64,000 nt of DNA from Acinetobacter lwoffii. Lineage in GTDB: Bacteria > Pseudomonadota > Gammaproteobacteria > Pseudomonadales > Moraxellaceae. A model generated the notes under the pieces. The model saw only the letters and a program-made list of their open reading frames with translations. It ran no database searches and was not told the origin of the DNA. The DNA lies in contig NZ_JAMXXN010000010.1 in NCBI RefSeq assembly GCF_024129435.1, positions 45,542-109,541 of the forward strand, given 5' to 3'. The translations under genes and the position numbers were made by a program. Shown in pieces: positions 18,716-29,774 of this stretch (within the stretch, counting starts at the first letter, position 1; every line of letters begins with the position of its first letter).

Positions 18716-19186
18716 ATGGCAGTTCGCCGTATTGAAGGTATGTTACATCTCGCGAACGAAGACCGTTATGCGATTTTAGTTGGTCGTTTTAACAGCTTTG
18801 TGGTTGAACATCTGTTAGAAGGTGCCATTGATACATTGAAACGTCATGGTGTATCAGAGGATAATATCACTGTTGTTCATGCACCTGGTGCCTGGGAACT
18901 TCCTGTCGTTGCGAAAAAACTGGCAGCTTCAGATCGTTTCGATGCCATCATCGCGCTTGGCGCCGTGATTCGTGGTAGCACGCCTCACTTCGATTTCGTT
19001 GCAGGCGAATGTGCCAAAGGTTTGGGCGTAGTTGGCCTCGACACTGGCTTGCCTGTCATTAACGGTGTACTCACTACGGACAGTATTGAACAAGCGATTG
19101 AACGCTCTGGAACAAAAGCAGGCAATAAAGGTAGCGAAGCTGCCCTGACTGCGATTGAAATGGTTAACTTGTTAAAGGCTATTTAA
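18716..19186 (+). CDS. ribH: 6,7-dimethyl-8-ribityllumazine synthase
   Basis: This 156-residue lumazine synthase has the family motifs [16 protein letters not shown] (residues 22-37), [10 protein letters not shown] (60-69) and [15 protein letters not shown] (around 80-95). It condenses the RibB product with aminoribitylaminouracil in riboflavin synthesis and forms large cytosolic assemblies. It sits between ribBX and nusB, a common proteobacterial arrangement; nusB begins 4 bp after its stop. Confidence 0.96.
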   Translation: MAVRRIEGMLHLANEDRYAILVGRFNSFVVEHLLEGAIDTLKRHGVSEDNITVVHAPGAWELPVVAKKLAASDRFDAIIALGAVIRGSTPHFDFVAGECAKGLGVVGLDTGLPVINGVLTTDSIEQAIERSGTKAGNKGSEAALTAIEMVNLLKAI

Positions 19187-19190
19187 CGCT

Positions 19191-19640
19191 ATGTCGCAAA
19201 CACTTCAAGCAACTTATGCAGCAAAACGTAAAGCACGTCGCTTTGCTGTACAAGGAATTTATGAATGGCAAATGAGCCACAATCCGGTGCATGAGATTGA
19301 AGCACGTACTCGTGTGGAAAATGCCATGCACAAAGTGGATCTGAGCTATTATCATGAATTGTTGACTCAAGTGGTTGCCAATCATGAAGCATTGGATGCG
19401 CTCTTAATCCCGGTACTCGATCGCGAACTTTCAGCACTTGACGGTGTTGAACTTGCGACCCTTCGTCTTGGTGCATATGAACTCAAAGAACATCTTGAGA
19501 TTCCATATCGCGTGGTTCTAGATGAAGCGATCGAGCTGGCTAAACATTTTGGCGGTGCCGATAGCCATAAATACATCAATGGTGTATTGGATCGTTTAGC
19601 GACAACTTTGCGTGCAGCAGAAAAACAGCAGTCTAACTAA
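19191..19640 (+). CDS. nusB: Transcription antitermination factor NusB
   Basis: The 149-residue protein has the NusB RNA-binding fold: the basic [17 protein letters not shown]-terminus and the [19 protein letters not shown] segment near residues 90-108. With NusE (S10) it binds boxA in rRNA leaders. It is probably translationally linked to ribH, whose stop lies 4 bp upstream. Confidence 0.95.
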   Translation: MSQTLQATYAAKRKARRFAVQGIYEWQMSHNPVHEIEARTRVENAMHKVDLSYYHELLTQVVANHEALDALLIPVLDRELSALDGVELATLRLGAYELKEHLEIPYRVVLDEAIELAKHFGGADSHKYINGVLDRLATTLRAAEKQQSN

Positions 19641-19657
19641 TAGCGTAGATTTGTTGT

Positions 19658-20575
19658 ATGGCTGAATTTTCGATTATCGACACCTATTTCAATCGCAAGA
19701 ATGCCCATTCTGTCGATCTGGGCGTCGGTGACGATTCAGCCTTGCTCACCCCTCCTCCTCAGCAACAACTGGTCATCTGTGCCGACACCCTGATTGCTGG
19801 ACGCCATTTTCCAATGAATACCAATCCGCATGCGATTGGCTGGAAATCTGTGGCTGTCAATTTATCTGATATTGCCGCGATGGGCGCAACCCCGCACAGT
19901 ATTTTACTCGCATTGAGCCTACCCCAAATTGATCATGACTGGCTAAAAGCTTTTAGTCAGGGTTTATATGATTGTTGCGATCAATTTGGTGTGAGCTTAA
20001 TCGGTGGTGATACCACTCAAAGTCCTCATTTAACCCTGTCTGTCACAGCATTGGGCTGGGTGGATATTGGTCAAGCCATTCCACGCTCAGGTGCGAAACC
20101 CGGTGATCTGATCTGTGTCAGTGGAACTGTCGGTGATGCAGCTTTTGCACTCCAGCATCTTGGTCATCCACTGCAAAAACGTCTGGACTATCCAACGCCA
20201 CGTTGTCAGCTCGGTGCTGCCCTAAAAGGTCTGGCGCATAGCATGATTGACGTCTCGGATGGTTTGGCCCAAGATCTTGGACATATTCTCAAAGCCTCTC
20301 AAGTCGGTGCCAAGCTGCAACTTGAAAACCTGCCGATCAGTCCCACCCTGCATGCTTTAAACGATGAGCAAAAATGGCAATATGCCCTCGCTGGTGGCGA
20401 TGATTACGAATTATGCTTTACAATAAGCCCGCAAAATTACGAAAAATTATTGCAAAAACAACTTGATGTTTCGATTAGTATGATCGGCACAATTCAGCAG
20501 CAACACGGCTTAACTTTTGAAAAAGATGGCGTAGATCATTCACTTCAATTTAATGGGTATCAACATTTTGCATAA
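19658..20575 (+). CDS. thiL: Thiamine-monophosphate kinase
   Basis: The 305-residue PurM-like ATPase has a DLGVGDDSALL segment (residues 20-30), DIAAMGA (72-78), GGDTTQSPHLTLSVTALG near 115 and DVSDGLAQDLG near 205. It phosphorylates thiamine monophosphate to the diphosphate cofactor. It belongs to the conserved ribH-nusB-thiL-pgpA string; its 3' end overlaps the proposed pgpA start by 23 bp. Confidence 0.95.
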   Translation: MAEFSIIDTYFNRKNAHSVDLGVGDDSALLTPPPQQQLVICADTLIAGRHFPMNTNPHAIGWKSVAVNLSDIAAMGATPHSILLALSLPQIDHDWLKAFSQGLYDCCDQFGVSLIGGDTTQSPHLTLSVTALGWVDIGQAIPRSGAKPGDLICVSGTVGDAAFALQHLGHPLQKRLDYPTPRCQLGAALKGLAHSMIDVSDGLAQDLGHILKASQVGAKLQLENLPISPTLHALNDEQKWQYALAGGDDYELCFTISPQNYEKLLQKQLDVSISMIGTIQQQHGLTFEKDGVDHSLQFNGYQHFA

Positions 20576-21074
20576 ACCTGCGATTAATTTTAAAGCCATG
20601 TCATGGATCGACCGACTGATTGTCTTTAGTGGGGTTGGTTTTGGTTCCGGTCTGGCACCTAAAGCACCCGGTACATTTGGGTCGGCCTTTGCACTTTTAT
20701 TTATTCCTATTTGGCTGCATCTTGGTTTTCTAAACAGTGTTTTTGCCATTGCTATCATGTCCCTGATTGGCATATATATCTGCGGACATACTGCCAAGGT
20801 CATGGGTGTTCATGATGATGGCCGCATCGTCTGGGATGAATTTGCAGGACAATCCATCACATTTTTGCCCCTGATCTACTTAGGTCAGATGAACTGGTTA
20901 TGGTTATTCATCGGTTTTGCGCTATTCAGATTATTTGATATCTGGAAACCTTGGCCGATCCGGGTGGTTGACCGTCAAGTGGACGGTGGCTTCGGCATCA
21001 TGCTGGATGACATTATTGCCGGCCTTTGGGCAGCTATTTGTATTTTGCTTTATTTTTACTTCACCGTGGCATAA
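20553..21074 (+). CDS. pgpA: Phosphatidylglycerophosphatase A
   Basis: The 173-residue membrane protein has the PgpA pattern: VGFGSGLAPKAPGTFGS near residues 29-45, IVWDEFAGQ near 92, and FRLFDIWKPWPI near 125, with several hydrophobic spans. It removes phosphate from phosphatidylglycerophosphate at the inner membrane. The length agrees with E. coli PgpA using the ATG at 20553, which overlaps thiL by 23 bp. The alternative ATG at 20598 would shorten it by 15 residues, and neither start has a strong ribosome site. Confidence 0.93.
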   Translation: MGINILHKPAINFKAMSWIDRLIVFSGVGFGSGLAPKAPGTFGSAFALLFIPIWLHLGFLNSVFAIAIMSLIGIYICGHTAKVMGVHDDGRIVWDEFAGQSITFLPLIYLGQMNWLWLFIGFALFRLFDIWKPWPIRVVDRQVDGGFGIMLDDIIAGLWAAICILLYFYFTVA

Positions 21075-21094
21075 GCCATATTTAGGATTAGAAC

Positions 21095-22459
21095 ATGTCA
21101 ACGACTGTTATTATTCTTGCTGCAGGTAAAGGCACGCGCATGCGTTCAAGCTTACCGAAAGTATTACAACCTCTTGCAGGACGTCCTTTACTGGGTCATG
21201 TCATTGAAACGGCAAAAAAATTAAACGCAGATAATATTATTACCATTTATGGTCATGGTGGTGACCTTGTTCAAACAGCATTTGCACAACAGGATATTAA
21301 ATGGGTAGAACAGGCTGAACAGCTGGGTACCGGACATGCGGTACAGATGACCTTGCCTGTCCTGCCTCACGACGGCGTATCGCTGATTCTTTCCGGCGAT
21401 GTACCCTGCATTAATCCTGTGACCTTGCAAAAATTACTCGATGCCACTGCAGAAACCGGTATTGGTCTGGTGACGCTTACCCTGCTGGATGCCAATGGTT
21501 ATGGTCGTATTGTACGTGAAAATGGTGAAATCCAGGCCATTGTGGAGCACAAGGATGCTTCCGAAGAACAGCGTCAGATCAAGGAAATCAATACCGGTAT
21601 TTATGCCGTCAGCAATGCTAAATTACATGAATGGCTGCCAAATTTAAGCAATGACAATGCGCAGGGTGAATATTACCTGACTGATATTGTCGCGATGGCT
21701 TTGGCAGATGGTATGCAAGTTGCATCTGTAGAACCTGAGCAGGCTTTTGAAGTTGAAGGGGTAAATGACCGTGTGCAGTTGGCTGCTTTAGAGCGTCAGT
21801 TCCAGGCTTATCAAGCCAAACAGCTGATGCAGCAAGGCGTACATCTGATTGATCCAAGCCGCTTTGACTTGCGTGGTAATTTAACTGTCGGCCAGGATGT
21901 TCGCATTGATATCAACGTGATTATCGAAGGTGATTGCGAGCTGGGCGACAATGTCGAAATTGGCGCCGGCTGTATCATCAAGAATACCAAGATTGCAGCT
22001 GGCACCAAGGTTCAGCCATATAGCATTTTCGATAGCGCCATCGTTGGTGAAGATACCCAGATTGGACCTTTTGCACGACTCCGTCCAGGTGCAAAACTCG
22101 CAGCTGAGGTACATATCGGTAACTTCGTTGAAGTCAAAAATACCACGATTGGTCAAGGCTCTAAAGCCAACCACTTCACCTATCTCGGTGATGCTGAAAT
22201 CGGTGCCGGTTCTAATATTGGTGCAGGTACCATTACCTGCAATTATGATGGTGCGAATAAATTTAAAACCATCATTGGTGATCAGGCTTTCATTGGTTCG
22301 AACAGTTCATTGGTTGCACCTGTGAAAATTGGCAATGGTGCTACAGTGGGTGCAGGCTCAACGATTACCCGTGATGTGGAAGACAACAGTTTGGCAGTAG
22401 AACGCTCTAAGCAATTTGCCAAAGAAAACTATCCACGTCCACAAAAAATCAAGAAATAA
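21095..22459 (+). CDS. glmU: Bifunctional GlcN-1-P acetyltransferase / GlcNAc-1-P uridylyltransferase
   Basis: The 454-residue protein has an N-terminal pyrophosphorylase domain ([20 protein letters not shown] at residues 9-28) and a C-terminal left-handed beta-helix acetyltransferase of hexapeptide repeats (about residues 250-440). It makes UDP-GlcNAc, the precursor of peptidoglycan and LPS and, in this window, of UDP-GalNAcA, UDP-diNAcBac and probably the legionaminic acid branch. It forms a unit with glmS 11 bp downstream. Confidence 0.97.
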   Translation: MSTTVIILAAGKGTRMRSSLPKVLQPLAGRPLLGHVIETAKKLNADNIITIYGHGGDLVQTAFAQQDIKWVEQAEQLGTGHAVQMTLPVLPHDGVSLILSGDVPCINPVTLQKLLDATAETGIGLVTLTLLDANGYGRIVRENGEIQAIVEHKDASEEQRQIKEINTGIYAVSNAKLHEWLPNLSNDNAQGEYYLTDIVAMALADGMQVASVEPEQAFEVEGVNDRVQLAALERQFQAYQAKQLMQQGVHLIDPSRFDLRGNLTVGQDVRIDINVIIEGDCELGDNVEIGAGCIIKNTKIAAGTKVQPYSIFDSAIVGEDTQIGPFARLRPGAKLAAEVHIGNFVEVKNTTIGQGSKANHFTYLGDAEIGAGSNIGAGTITCNYDGANKFKTIIGDQAFIGSNSSLVAPVKIGNGATVGAGSTITRDVEDNSLAVERSKQFAKENYPRPQKIKK

Positions 22460-22470
22460 GGGGAATAAAT

Positions 22471-24309
22471 ATGTGTGGTATCGTTGGTGGCATTGCAGAA
22501 CGTAGCATTACCAATATTTTGATCGAAGGCTTAAAACGCCTGGAATACCGTGGTTATGATTCAGCAGGTTTGGCACTTATCAATAATAGCCAAGTCCTAC
22601 GTGAACGCCGTGTCGGTAAGGTCGCGAACCTTGAACAAGCTGTGAATGAATCACAGATTAGCGGTTCACTCGGCATCGCGCATACACGCTGGGCGACCCA
22701 TGGTAAACCGACTGAAGAAAATGCCCATCCGCATATTTCTGAAAATGTGGCAGTGGTGCATAACGGAATTATCGAAAACTATCAGGAACTCAAAGATGAT
22801 CTTGAAGCTTTGGGCTATGTGTTTACCTCACAGACTGATACTGAAGTGGTTGCCCATCTGATCAATGATGCACTGAAATCTACCCCGAGCCTATTAGAAG
22901 CTGTACGCCAAGTCGTTCCACAACTGAAAGGTGCCTATGCACTGGGTATCATACATACTGATCATCCAGATGAACTGATTACCGTACGTGAAGGTTCGCC
23001 ACTCGTCATTGGTGTGGGGATTGGCGAGAACTTTATCAGTTCTGACCAGCTGGCGCTGCTCCCGATTACCAACCGTTTTATCTACCTGGAAGAAGGTGAT
23101 ATTGCCCGTTTGACCCGCACCACGATTGAAGTTTTTGTCGATGGTCAACTGGTCGATCGTCCGGTCAAGGAACTGGATGCTGCGGTCAGCAATGCCTCTA
23201 AAGGTGAATATAAGCACTACATGCTCAAAGAAATTTATGAGCAGCCTGAAGCGATCAAACAGACCATTTCCCAAGCCTTAAATGGTAATGACTTGCGCGA
23301 AGACTTCCTTGCCAGTGCAGAACAGGACTTCGCAAAAATCCAGCAAATCCAGATTATTGCCTGTGGTACCAGTTATCATGCCGGCATGATTGCGAAATAC
23401 TGGTTTGAACAGCTGATTGATCTGCCGTGTCAGGTCGAGATTGCCAGCGAATTCCGTTATCGTACGCCAGTCATTGTGAATCACACACTCTATGTGTGTA
23501 TTTCCCAATCCGGTGAAACTGCCGATACCTTGGCTGCATTACGTGATACACAGAAACGTGCGGCGGCCAAAGGGCTAGACATCACTACGATGACTATCTG
23601 TAATGTCGCTACATCATCGATGGTACGTGAGACCCAGCATAGTCTGTTGACATTGGCAGGCCCTGAAATTGGTGTGGCGTCTACCAAAGCCTTTACCACC
23701 CAGCTTGCTGCTTTAATGCTGTTGGTATTAAAAATTGGTTCGGTCAAAAATAGCATTTCTACAGAACAGATGACGAAGATCAGCACAGAACTCTGGCATT
23801 TGCCTAAAGTGATTCTGGACACTTTACGTCATGATAATGAAATTTTAGGTCTGTCTGAGCTGTTTGTTGAAAAGCAGCATTGCCTGTTCCTGGGCCGTGG
23901 TACGCACTTCCCGATCGCACTGGAAGGTGCACTCAAGCTGAAAGAAATTTCCTATATTCATGCTGAAGGCTATGCTGCAGGTGAGTTGAAACATGGCCCA
24001 TTGGCACTGGTCGACAATGACATGCCGGTGGTGATTCTGGCACCGCAAGATGACATGCTGGATAAACTGAAATCCAATATGGAAGAAGTTCAGGCACGTG
24101 GTGGCGAACTGTTTGTCTTTGCCGATGAAAACAGCGGCATTAAAGCCAAAGAGCGTCAGCATGTGGTACATATTCCGGCAATCAATGCAGTGCTGGCACC
24201 GATTGTATATAGCATCCCGGTGCAGTTACTGTCTTATCATGTGGCAGTGCTGCGTGGTACAGATGTCGATCAGCCACGTAATCTGGCAAAATCGGTTACG
24301 GTAGAATAA
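22471..24309 (+). CDS. glmS: Glutamine-fructose-6-phosphate aminotransferase (isomerizing)
   Basis: The 612-residue protein has the N-terminal glutaminase domain with catalytic Cys2 (MCGIVGG), HTRWATHG and HNGIIEN, and two C-terminal SIS domains (CGTSYHAG, SQSGETADT and the C-terminal NLAKSVTVE). It commits fructose 6-phosphate to amino-sugar synthesis. The ribosome site AAGGGGAAT precedes the ATG. A terminator follows, but pgm begins only 59 bp later on the same strand. Confidence 0.97.
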   Translation: MCGIVGGIAERSITNILIEGLKRLEYRGYDSAGLALINNSQVLRERRVGKVANLEQAVNESQISGSLGIAHTRWATHGKPTEENAHPHISENVAVVHNGIIENYQELKDDLEALGYVFTSQTDTEVVAHLINDALKSTPSLLEAVRQVVPQLKGAYALGIIHTDHPDELITVREGSPLVIGVGIGENFISSDQLALLPITNRFIYLEEGDIARLTRTTIEVFVDGQLVDRPVKELDAAVSNASKGEYKHYMLKEIYEQPEAIKQTISQALNGNDLREDFLASAEQDFAKIQQIQIIACGTSYHAGMIAKYWFEQLIDLPCQVEIASEFRYRTPVIVNHTLYVCISQSGETADTLAALRDTQKRAAAKGLDITTMTICNVATSSMVRETQHSLLTLAGPEIGVASTKAFTTQLAALMLLVLKIGSVKNSISTEQMTKISTELWHLPKVILDTLRHDNEILGLSELFVEKQHCLFLGRGTHFPIALEGALKLKEISYIHAEGYAAGELKHGPLALVDNDMPVVILAPQDDMLDKLKSNMEEVQARGGELFVFADENSGIKAKERQHVVHIPAINAVLAPIVYSIPVQLLSYHVAVLRGTDVDQPRNLAKSVTVE

Positions 24310-24322
24310 TTAAAATTGAATC

Positions 24323-24346
24323 AGGGCTGGGGAACCGGCCTTTTTT
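24323..24346 (+). terminator. Rho-independent terminator after glmS
   Basis: An 8-bp stem with two G-T pairs (AGGGCTGG / CCGGCCTT) closes a GGAA tetraloop and runs into six T. It lies between glmS and pgm, so pgm probably has its own expression or gets read-through. Confidence 0.75.
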
Positions 24347-24368
24347 CTTCTGAATGGAGAGCCTATAA

Positions 24369-25739
24369 ATGACCAAACTGACTTGCTTCAAAGCCTATGA
24401 CATTCGCGGCAAACTCGGCACCGAGCTCAATGAAGAGATTGCCTATAAAATTGGCCGTGCTTATGGACAGATTTATCAACCTAAAACGGTGGTCATTGGC
24501 TGTGACATCCGGCTCAGCAGTGAAGGTTTAAAACAGGCCACCATTCACGGTTTAAATGATGCGGGTGTCAATGTTCTGGATCTGGGCATGACCGGCACGG
24601 AAGAAGTCTATTTTGGCGCCTTCCATCTGGATGTGCAAGGTGGTATTGAAATCACGGCCAGCCATAATCCGATGGACTATAATGGCATGAAACTGGTACG
24701 TGAAAATGCCCGTCCAATCAGTGCCGATACTGGTCTTAAAGAGATTCAGGCTTTAGCAGAATCAGATGAATTTATTGACGTCAGCAATAAAGGCAATACT
24801 GAAAAATACAATATTCTGCCTGAATTTGTAAATCACCTGATGAGCTATATTGATCCGGTAAAAATCCGTCCGATGAAACTGGTCATGAATGCCGGGAATG
24901 GTGCAGCAGGCCATGTGGTCGATGCGATTGAACAAAAATTTCAACAACTCAATATTCCGGTTGAATTTATCAAGATTCATCATGAAGCTGACGGCAATTT
25001 TCCGAACGGGATTCCCAACCCGATTTTAACTGAAAACCGTGATAGCACCCGTGATGCGGTCATTCAGCATGGCGCAGATATGGGCATTGCCTGGGATGGT
25101 GACTTTGACCGCTGCTTCCTGTTCGATGAAAAAGGCCAGTTTATTGAAGGCTATTATATTGTCGGCCTTCTGGCTCAAGCGTTCTTGCTGAAGCAATCTG
25201 GCGAAAAAATTGTACATGATCCACGTCTGGTCTGGAATACACTGGATATTGTAGAGCAATACCAAGGGATCACGGTTCAGTCAAAATCAGGTCACGCCTT
25301 TATTAAAGATGTGATGCGTGAGCATAATGCGGCCTATGGTGGGGAAATGAGTGCCCATCATTATTTCCGTGACTTTGCCTATTGCGATAGCGGCATGATT
25401 CCATGGTTACTGGCGATAGTAGTACTGTCTGAAACAGGAAAATCCTTATCTTCTCTGGTGGAGGAGATGATCGCCAAGTTCCCATGCAGTGGTGAAATCA
25501 ACTTTAAAGTCGCCGATACCCAAGCAACCATCCAAAAACTTTTCGATCATTATGCCGATCAGCAGCCGGAGATCGATCAGACCGATGGGGTCAGCCTTAA
25601 TTTTGGTGCATGGCGTTTTAATGTGCGTGCATCGAATACTGAACCGCTATTGCGTCTAAATATTGAAAGCCGTCGTGATCATAATCCACGACCAATGCAG
25701 GACTATGTCGATGAATTGACTCAGCTGATTCAGAGTTAA
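24369..25739 (+). CDS. pgm: Phosphomannomutase/phosphoglucomutase
   Basis: The 456-residue alpha-D-phosphohexomutase has the active-site serine loop [18 protein letters not shown] (around residues 91-108), the metal loop WDGDFDRC near 240, the sugar loop [10 protein letters not shown] near 322, and the phosphate loop RASNTEP near 420. It interconverts hexose 6- and 1-phosphates and so supplies GalU with glucose 1-phosphate. It faces galE across a bidirectional terminator, as at the end of Acinetobacter K loci. Unlike A. baumannii, the gene beside it is glmS rather than lldP. Confidence 0.93.
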   Translation: MTKLTCFKAYDIRGKLGTELNEEIAYKIGRAYGQIYQPKTVVIGCDIRLSSEGLKQATIHGLNDAGVNVLDLGMTGTEEVYFGAFHLDVQGGIEITASHNPMDYNGMKLVRENARPISADTGLKEIQALAESDEFIDVSNKGNTEKYNILPEFVNHLMSYIDPVKIRPMKLVMNAGNGAAGHVVDAIEQKFQQLNIPVEFIKIHHEADGNFPNGIPNPILTENRDSTRDAVIQHGADMGIAWDGDFDRCFLFDEKGQFIEGYYIVGLLAQAFLLKQSGEKIVHDPRLVWNTLDIVEQYQGITVQSKSGHAFIKDVMREHNAAYGGEMSAHHYFRDFAYCDSGMIPWLLAIVVLSETGKSLSSLVEEMIAKFPCSGEINFKVADTQATIQKLFDHYADQQPEIDQTDGVSLNFGAWRFNVRASNTEPLLRLNIESRRDHNPRPMQDYVDELTQLIQS

Positions 25740-25758
25740 TCTTCACGCATACAGTACA

Positions 25759-25798
25759 ATAAAAATGGGAGCTGTTCATCAAAAGCTCCCATTTTTAT
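25759..25798. terminator. Bidirectional terminator between pgm and galE
   Basis: A perfect 15-bp stem (25759-25773 with 25784-25798) including AAAAATGGGAGCT and its complement, with a 10-nt loop. A-rich and T-rich ends allow termination from both sides. It ends pgm and the long K-locus operon, which converge here. Confidence 0.93.
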
Positions 25799-25817
25799 TT
25801 ATATCGCTATAAAGATT

Positions 25818-26834
25818 TTAGCGATAACCATTCGGATTCTGCTTCTGCCAGTTCCAGCTGTCAGCGAGCATATCCTCTAAACCATACTGAGGTTGCCAGC
25901 CCAACTCTTGGACTGCACGGGTATTGTCTGCAAAACAGGTGGCCACATCGCCTTCACGACGAGGGGCTAATTCAAATGCAATCGCCACACCATTCACTTG
26001 CTCAAACGTATCTTTAACTTGTAGCACTGAAATCCCATTCCCTGTACCAATATTCCAGGCACGGCAACCTTGCGCAGTTAGACGATTATTGAGAGCACAT
26101 AAGTGTGCATTGGCCAAGTCGACTACGTGTATATAATCGCGCACACCAGTCCCATCCACCGTGTCATAATCATGACCAAAGATCGACAGTTTTTCACGTC
26201 GCCCTACTGCCACCTGAGTTACATAAGGCATTAAATTATTCGGAATACCTTGTGGATCTTCGCCAATCTGGCCACTTTTATGCGCGCCGACCGGATTAAA
26301 ATAACGTAATAAGGCAATCGACCAACGTTCATCCGCCACAGACAACTTTTCCAAGAGCTGCTCAACAATAAGTTTGGTATAGCCATAGTTATTGGTCGGC
26401 ATTCCGGTAGGCATTTCTTCATTTAAAGGTGAAGGATTATTTTCGCCATACACCGTTGCTGAGGAACTAAACACCAGTTTAAAAACCTGTGCGCGTTGCA
26501 TGGCCTGTACCAGACTGATTGAACCGGCAATATTATTGTCAAAATAAGCCAATGGAATCTGCTGACTTTCTCCGACGGCTTTCAGACCGGCAAAATGAAT
26601 CACTGCATCAATCGAGTGTTGCTGAAATACCTGATCTAATAATTGAGCATCACGGATATCACCTTGTATAAATGTCAGGCTTTTTTGGGTCAGCTTTTCT
26701 ACCCGGCTTAAGGACTCCGAGGAGCTATTACACAGATTATCCAGTACAACGACCTCATGTCCGGCATTCAGCAATTCTACACAAGTATGTGAACCAATAT
26801 AGCCTGCCCCGCCTGTGACCAGAATTTTCGCCAT
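25818..26834 (-). CDS. galE: UDP-glucose 4-epimerase
   Basis: The 338-residue extended SDR has GGAGYIGSH (8-16), a catalytic Ser/Tyr/Lys region (SSATVYG near 124 and NYGYTKL near 148) and LRYFNPVGAHKSG near 178. It interconverts UDP-Glc and UDP-Gal, or their N-acetyl forms. In Acinetobacter K loci this position is called gne1. It is the last gene of the K operon, 1 bp after pgi. Confidence 0.95.
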   Translation of the reverse strand: MAKILVTGGAGYIGSHTCVELLNAGHEVVVLDNLCNSSSESLSRVEKLTQKSLTFIQGDIRDAQLLDQVFQQHSIDAVIHFAGLKAVGESQQIPLAYFDNNIAGSISLVQAMQRAQVFKLVFSSSATVYGENNPSPLNEEMPTGMPTNNYGYTKLIVEQLLEKLSVADERWSIALLRYFNPVGAHKSGQIGEDPQGIPNNLMPYVTQVAVGRREKLSIFGHDYDTVDGTGVRDYIHVVDLANAHLCALNNRLTAQGCRAWNIGTGNGISVLQVKDTFEQVNGVAIAFELAPRREGDVATCFADNTRAVQELGWQPQYGLEDMLADSWNWQKQNPNGYR

Positions 26835-26835
26835 T

Positions 26836-28494
26836 TTACTTTCCTAATAGAACTTTAATTAAACCTTGGGTTGAACCATCCAGACCATTCAGATCAGTCT
26901 GTTCACCATTCAGGATGGGCAGTAACTGGTTGGCAATTTCCTTGCCTTTTTCTACGCCCCACTGGTCGAACGGATTGATATTCCACAGCACCGACTGGAC
27001 AAATACCTTATGCTCGTAGAGTGCAATAAGCATACCTAAACTGTATGGATTGAGCTCTTGCAGCAACAGTGTACTGCTTGGCTGATTACCTTCATACTGC
27101 TTATAGGCCGGCAAGCTTGCCAATTCAGCCTGATCCAGTGCTTCATTGCCAAAAGCCAGTAAGCGCGATTGCGCCAGACAGTTAGATAAGGCCAAATGAT
27201 GTTGTTCTACCAATGCTTCGGCACTGTCTGCATAAGTATATTGCTGGCTGTTATAACGCTCTACCGGCGCAATAAAATCACAGCTGACTGACTGAGTTCC
27301 CTGATGCAATAACTGATAGAAGGCATGCTGGGCATTCGGACCCACCTCACCCCAGATAATTGGGCAGGTATCGAATTGGACTTTTTCGCCATTACGCTGG
27401 ATCGACTTACCGTTGGATTCCATTTCCAGCTGTTGCAAGTAAGATGCAAAGTATTTCAACCGACCATCATAAGGCAGAATTGCATGGGTCTGAATATCCA
27501 GAAAATTGGTATTCCAGGCCCCCAATAATCCCATCAATACTGGAATATTGCGTTCAAAAGGCTGGTACTGAAAATGCTGGTCCACGGCATAGGCGCCAGC
27601 CAGCAGCTGCTTAAAGCCTTCAATTCCGATACTCAAGGCAACTGGCAGTCCGATACAGGACCAGAGTGAATAACGCCCGCCGACCCAGTCCCAGAGCAGC
27701 AACTGGTTTTCCGGCGCAATGCCCCATGCGGTCATTTTTTCCGGCTTGGTCGATACCCCAATAAAATGGTGCTTGAGGATATAAGGATGCTGACCTAATG
27801 CCTTTTCCAGCCACAGGCGTACCGTCTGGGCATTGGTCAGGGTATCAATGGTGCCGAAGGATTTGGAGGAAATAATAAACAGTGTCGTTTCCGGACGCAG
27901 CTGATGCAACAGCTCGGACAGCTGACTGCCATCCATGGTTGAAACAAAATGTACGTTCAGTGGCTGAGCAGACTGGTATTTAAAATCAGATAAAGCATGC
28001 GTGACCATCAAGGGACCCAGATCTGATCCCCCTACCCCGATATTGACCACATCCTGAATGACTTCCCCGGTGGCACCGCGACGCTGTCCGGCATGAATCT
28101 GTTCCACCAGCGCATACATTCGTTCCAGCTGGGCATGTACATCAGCTGCCAGATCAGCATGCTGTTGATCCTGTTTGGGCAGGCGCAGTGCCCAGTGCAT
28201 GGCAGCACGCTGCTCGGTATAGTTGATTTCCTGATTGGAAAATAGGGAGCCAATCCAGGATCTGAGGTTTTGTGCATCGGCCCATTCGATCAGGCCTTGT
28301 AGCACATTTTGATTGATTCTGTGTTTGCTATAGTCAAATAGCAGTTGTTCAAACTGAATGGAATATCGATTAAAGCGCTCCAGGTCAGCAGCAAACAGTT
28401 CCCGCAGATGCTCAGATTGAAGTTGTTCTTTGTTTGAGGCTAATTTTTGACACACAGTTTCAGTGTCGAGATTTGGATTAAAATGGCTCAACAT
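26836..28494 (-). CDS. pgi: Glucose-6-phosphate isomerase
   Basis: The 552-residue enzyme has the PGI signatures [19 protein letters not shown] near residue 150 and [15 protein letters not shown] near 275, and the C-terminal [20 protein letters not shown] segment. It converts fructose 6-phosphate to glucose 6-phosphate, feeding Pgm and GalU. The gene shares one base with the ugd stop (TAATG type overlap), so translation is coupled. Confidence 0.96.
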   Translation of the reverse strand: MLSHFNPNLDTETVCQKLASNKEQLQSEHLRELFAADLERFNRYSIQFEQLLFDYSKHRINQNVLQGLIEWADAQNLRSWIGSLFSNQEINYTEQRAAMHWALRLPKQDQQHADLAADVHAQLERMYALVEQIHAGQRRGATGEVIQDVVNIGVGGSDLGPLMVTHALSDFKYQSAQPLNVHFVSTMDGSQLSELLHQLRPETTLFIISSKSFGTIDTLTNAQTVRLWLEKALGQHPYILKHHFIGVSTKPEKMTAWGIAPENQLLLWDWVGGRYSLWSCIGLPVALSIGIEGFKQLLAGAYAVDQHFQYQPFERNIPVLMGLLGAWNTNFLDIQTHAILPYDGRLKYFASYLQQLEMESNGKSIQRNGEKVQFDTCPIIWGEVGPNAQHAFYQLLHQGTQSVSCDFIAPVERYNSQQYTYADSAEALVEQHHLALSNCLAQSRLLAFGNEALDQAELASLPAYKQYEGNQPSSTLLLQELNPYSLGMLIALYEHKVFVQSVLWNINPFDQWGVEKGKEIANQLLPILNGEQTDLNGLDGSTQGLIKVLLGK

Positions 28495-29750
28495 TAACGT
28501 CCCACCCCAATATAATTAAAACCACGTGTCTTGACATACGTCGGATCATACAGATTACGCCCATCCAGAATCAGGGGATGCTGCATTAGCTTGATTAAAT
28601 ACGGATAATCCGGACTGCCGTACTGTTTCCATGCCGTAATCAGACACAAGGCATGCGCTCCTTCCACAGCCTGATACTGGTCTTTACACAGGATCAGGTC
28701 TTCCCGTGGCCCATAGACCTTTTCAATATTTGCGATTGCCTGAGGATCATGCAGCTTGACCGTCACGCCTTGCGCCCACAAAGCGGTCAGCATGGCATGT
28801 ACCGGAGACTGCTGGATACTTGGGGTATTTTCCTTAAAGGCTGCACCCCAGATCGCAATGACTTTACCCTTCAAGTCTCCACGGAAATAGTTCCAGAGTT
28901 TACGAAACAGTAATTCTTTTTGCTGTTCGTTAATGTCCCAGACCTGTTCCAGCAACTGGTTTTTTACCCCTGAATCTGCCACGGCGTGAGTAAGCGTCCG
29001 GATATCATGGGAGAAATTCTCTCCACCAAAACCAACGCCGGGGAACAGATAGGCAGAACCAATCCGGTTATCCGCAGCCATGCCTTGCCGTACCTGTTCA
29101 ATATCAATGCCAAGCTTTTCTGCCACACTGGCCAGATCATTCATATAACTGATCCGGGTGGCCAGCATGCCGGAAATACTCAACTTGGTAAATTCGGCAT
29201 CCAGAACCGGCATAAATAGATACTGCTGCGCGCGTGGAAATAATGGACGTAAGAGTTCTTTGATTTTAGGCTGGATATCTGCATGATCACAGCCCACAAT
29301 CAGCTGGGTGGCCTGAGTAAAGCTACGCAGTGCATTACCTTCCTGAATAATATCTGGCAGATAAATCCAGTCATCATTCGGCAAAAGTTGCTGGAATCGT
29401 TGAGTCCCGTGCAAGCCAAAGGTTGAAGCATTTACCATCAGTTTAGGATGAGCAAAACAGCCATGACGGATCGTGTCCAGCATCTGAAACGCCTGTTGCT
29501 CTTCAGTCGCATTAAAACTAAAGAAAAAAGCATCCTGATTAAAATCCAGATGCTGAAAATCGCAACAGTTTAAAAAACCAGATTTTTCCTGTTTTTGCAG
29601 TAATAGCTGAAGAGATTCATCCTGGAAGTAGGGCCGAGCTGACTCATCTACATTGAAGCTATTACACCAGACCACCTGATGACCACATTCAGATAAAAGA
29701 GCTGAAATGACTCCGGAAAATAAGGTTTTCCCCAATACTGCGACTTTCAT
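28494..29750 (-). CDS. ugd: UDP-glucose 6-dehydrogenase-like protein (Acinetobacter Ugd type)
   Basis: The 418-residue protein has the UDP-glucose/GDP-mannose dehydrogenase layout: an N-terminal NAD domain, a central segment with [18 protein letters not shown] (183-200), and a C-terminal UDP-binding domain with [20 protein letters not shown]. It occupies the ugd place between galU and pgi. The loop that carries the catalytic Cys in canonical enzymes (GFGGSCFPKD) reads [10 protein letters not shown] here, with Asn245 in place of the Cys. My recollection of the A. baumannii K-locus Ugd has the same substitution, so it is probably a lineage trait rather than a fresh mutation. The UDP-glucuronate role is therefore an assignment by position and fold. 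Confidence 0.85.
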   Translation of the reverse strand: MKVAVLGKTLFSGVISALLSECGHQVVWCNSFNVDESARPYFQDESLQLLLQKQEKSGFLNCCDFQHLDFNQDAFFFSFNATEEQQAFQMLDTIRHGCFAHPKLMVNASTFGLHGTQRFQQLLPNDDWIYLPDIIQEGNALRSFTQATQLIVGCDHADIQPKIKELLRPLFPRAQQYLFMPVLDAEFTKLSISGMLATRISYMNDLASVAEKLGIDIEQVRQGMAADNRIGSAYLFPGVGFGGENFSHDIRTLTHAVADSGVKNQLLEQVWDINEQQKELLFRKLWNYFRGDLKGKVIAIWGAAFKENTPSIQQSPVHAMLTALWAQGVTVKLHDPQAIANIEKVYGPREDLILCKDQYQAVEGAHALCLITAWKQYGSPDYPYLIKLMQHPLILDGRNLYDPTYVKTRGFNYIGVGR

Positions 29751-29774
29751 GATATTCCTTTTTCTTATTTTTTC

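Noticed and set aside
26105..28277. Antisense frames within galE and pgi
   Set aside because: They mirror well-recognised coding genes and carry no family motifs of their own.
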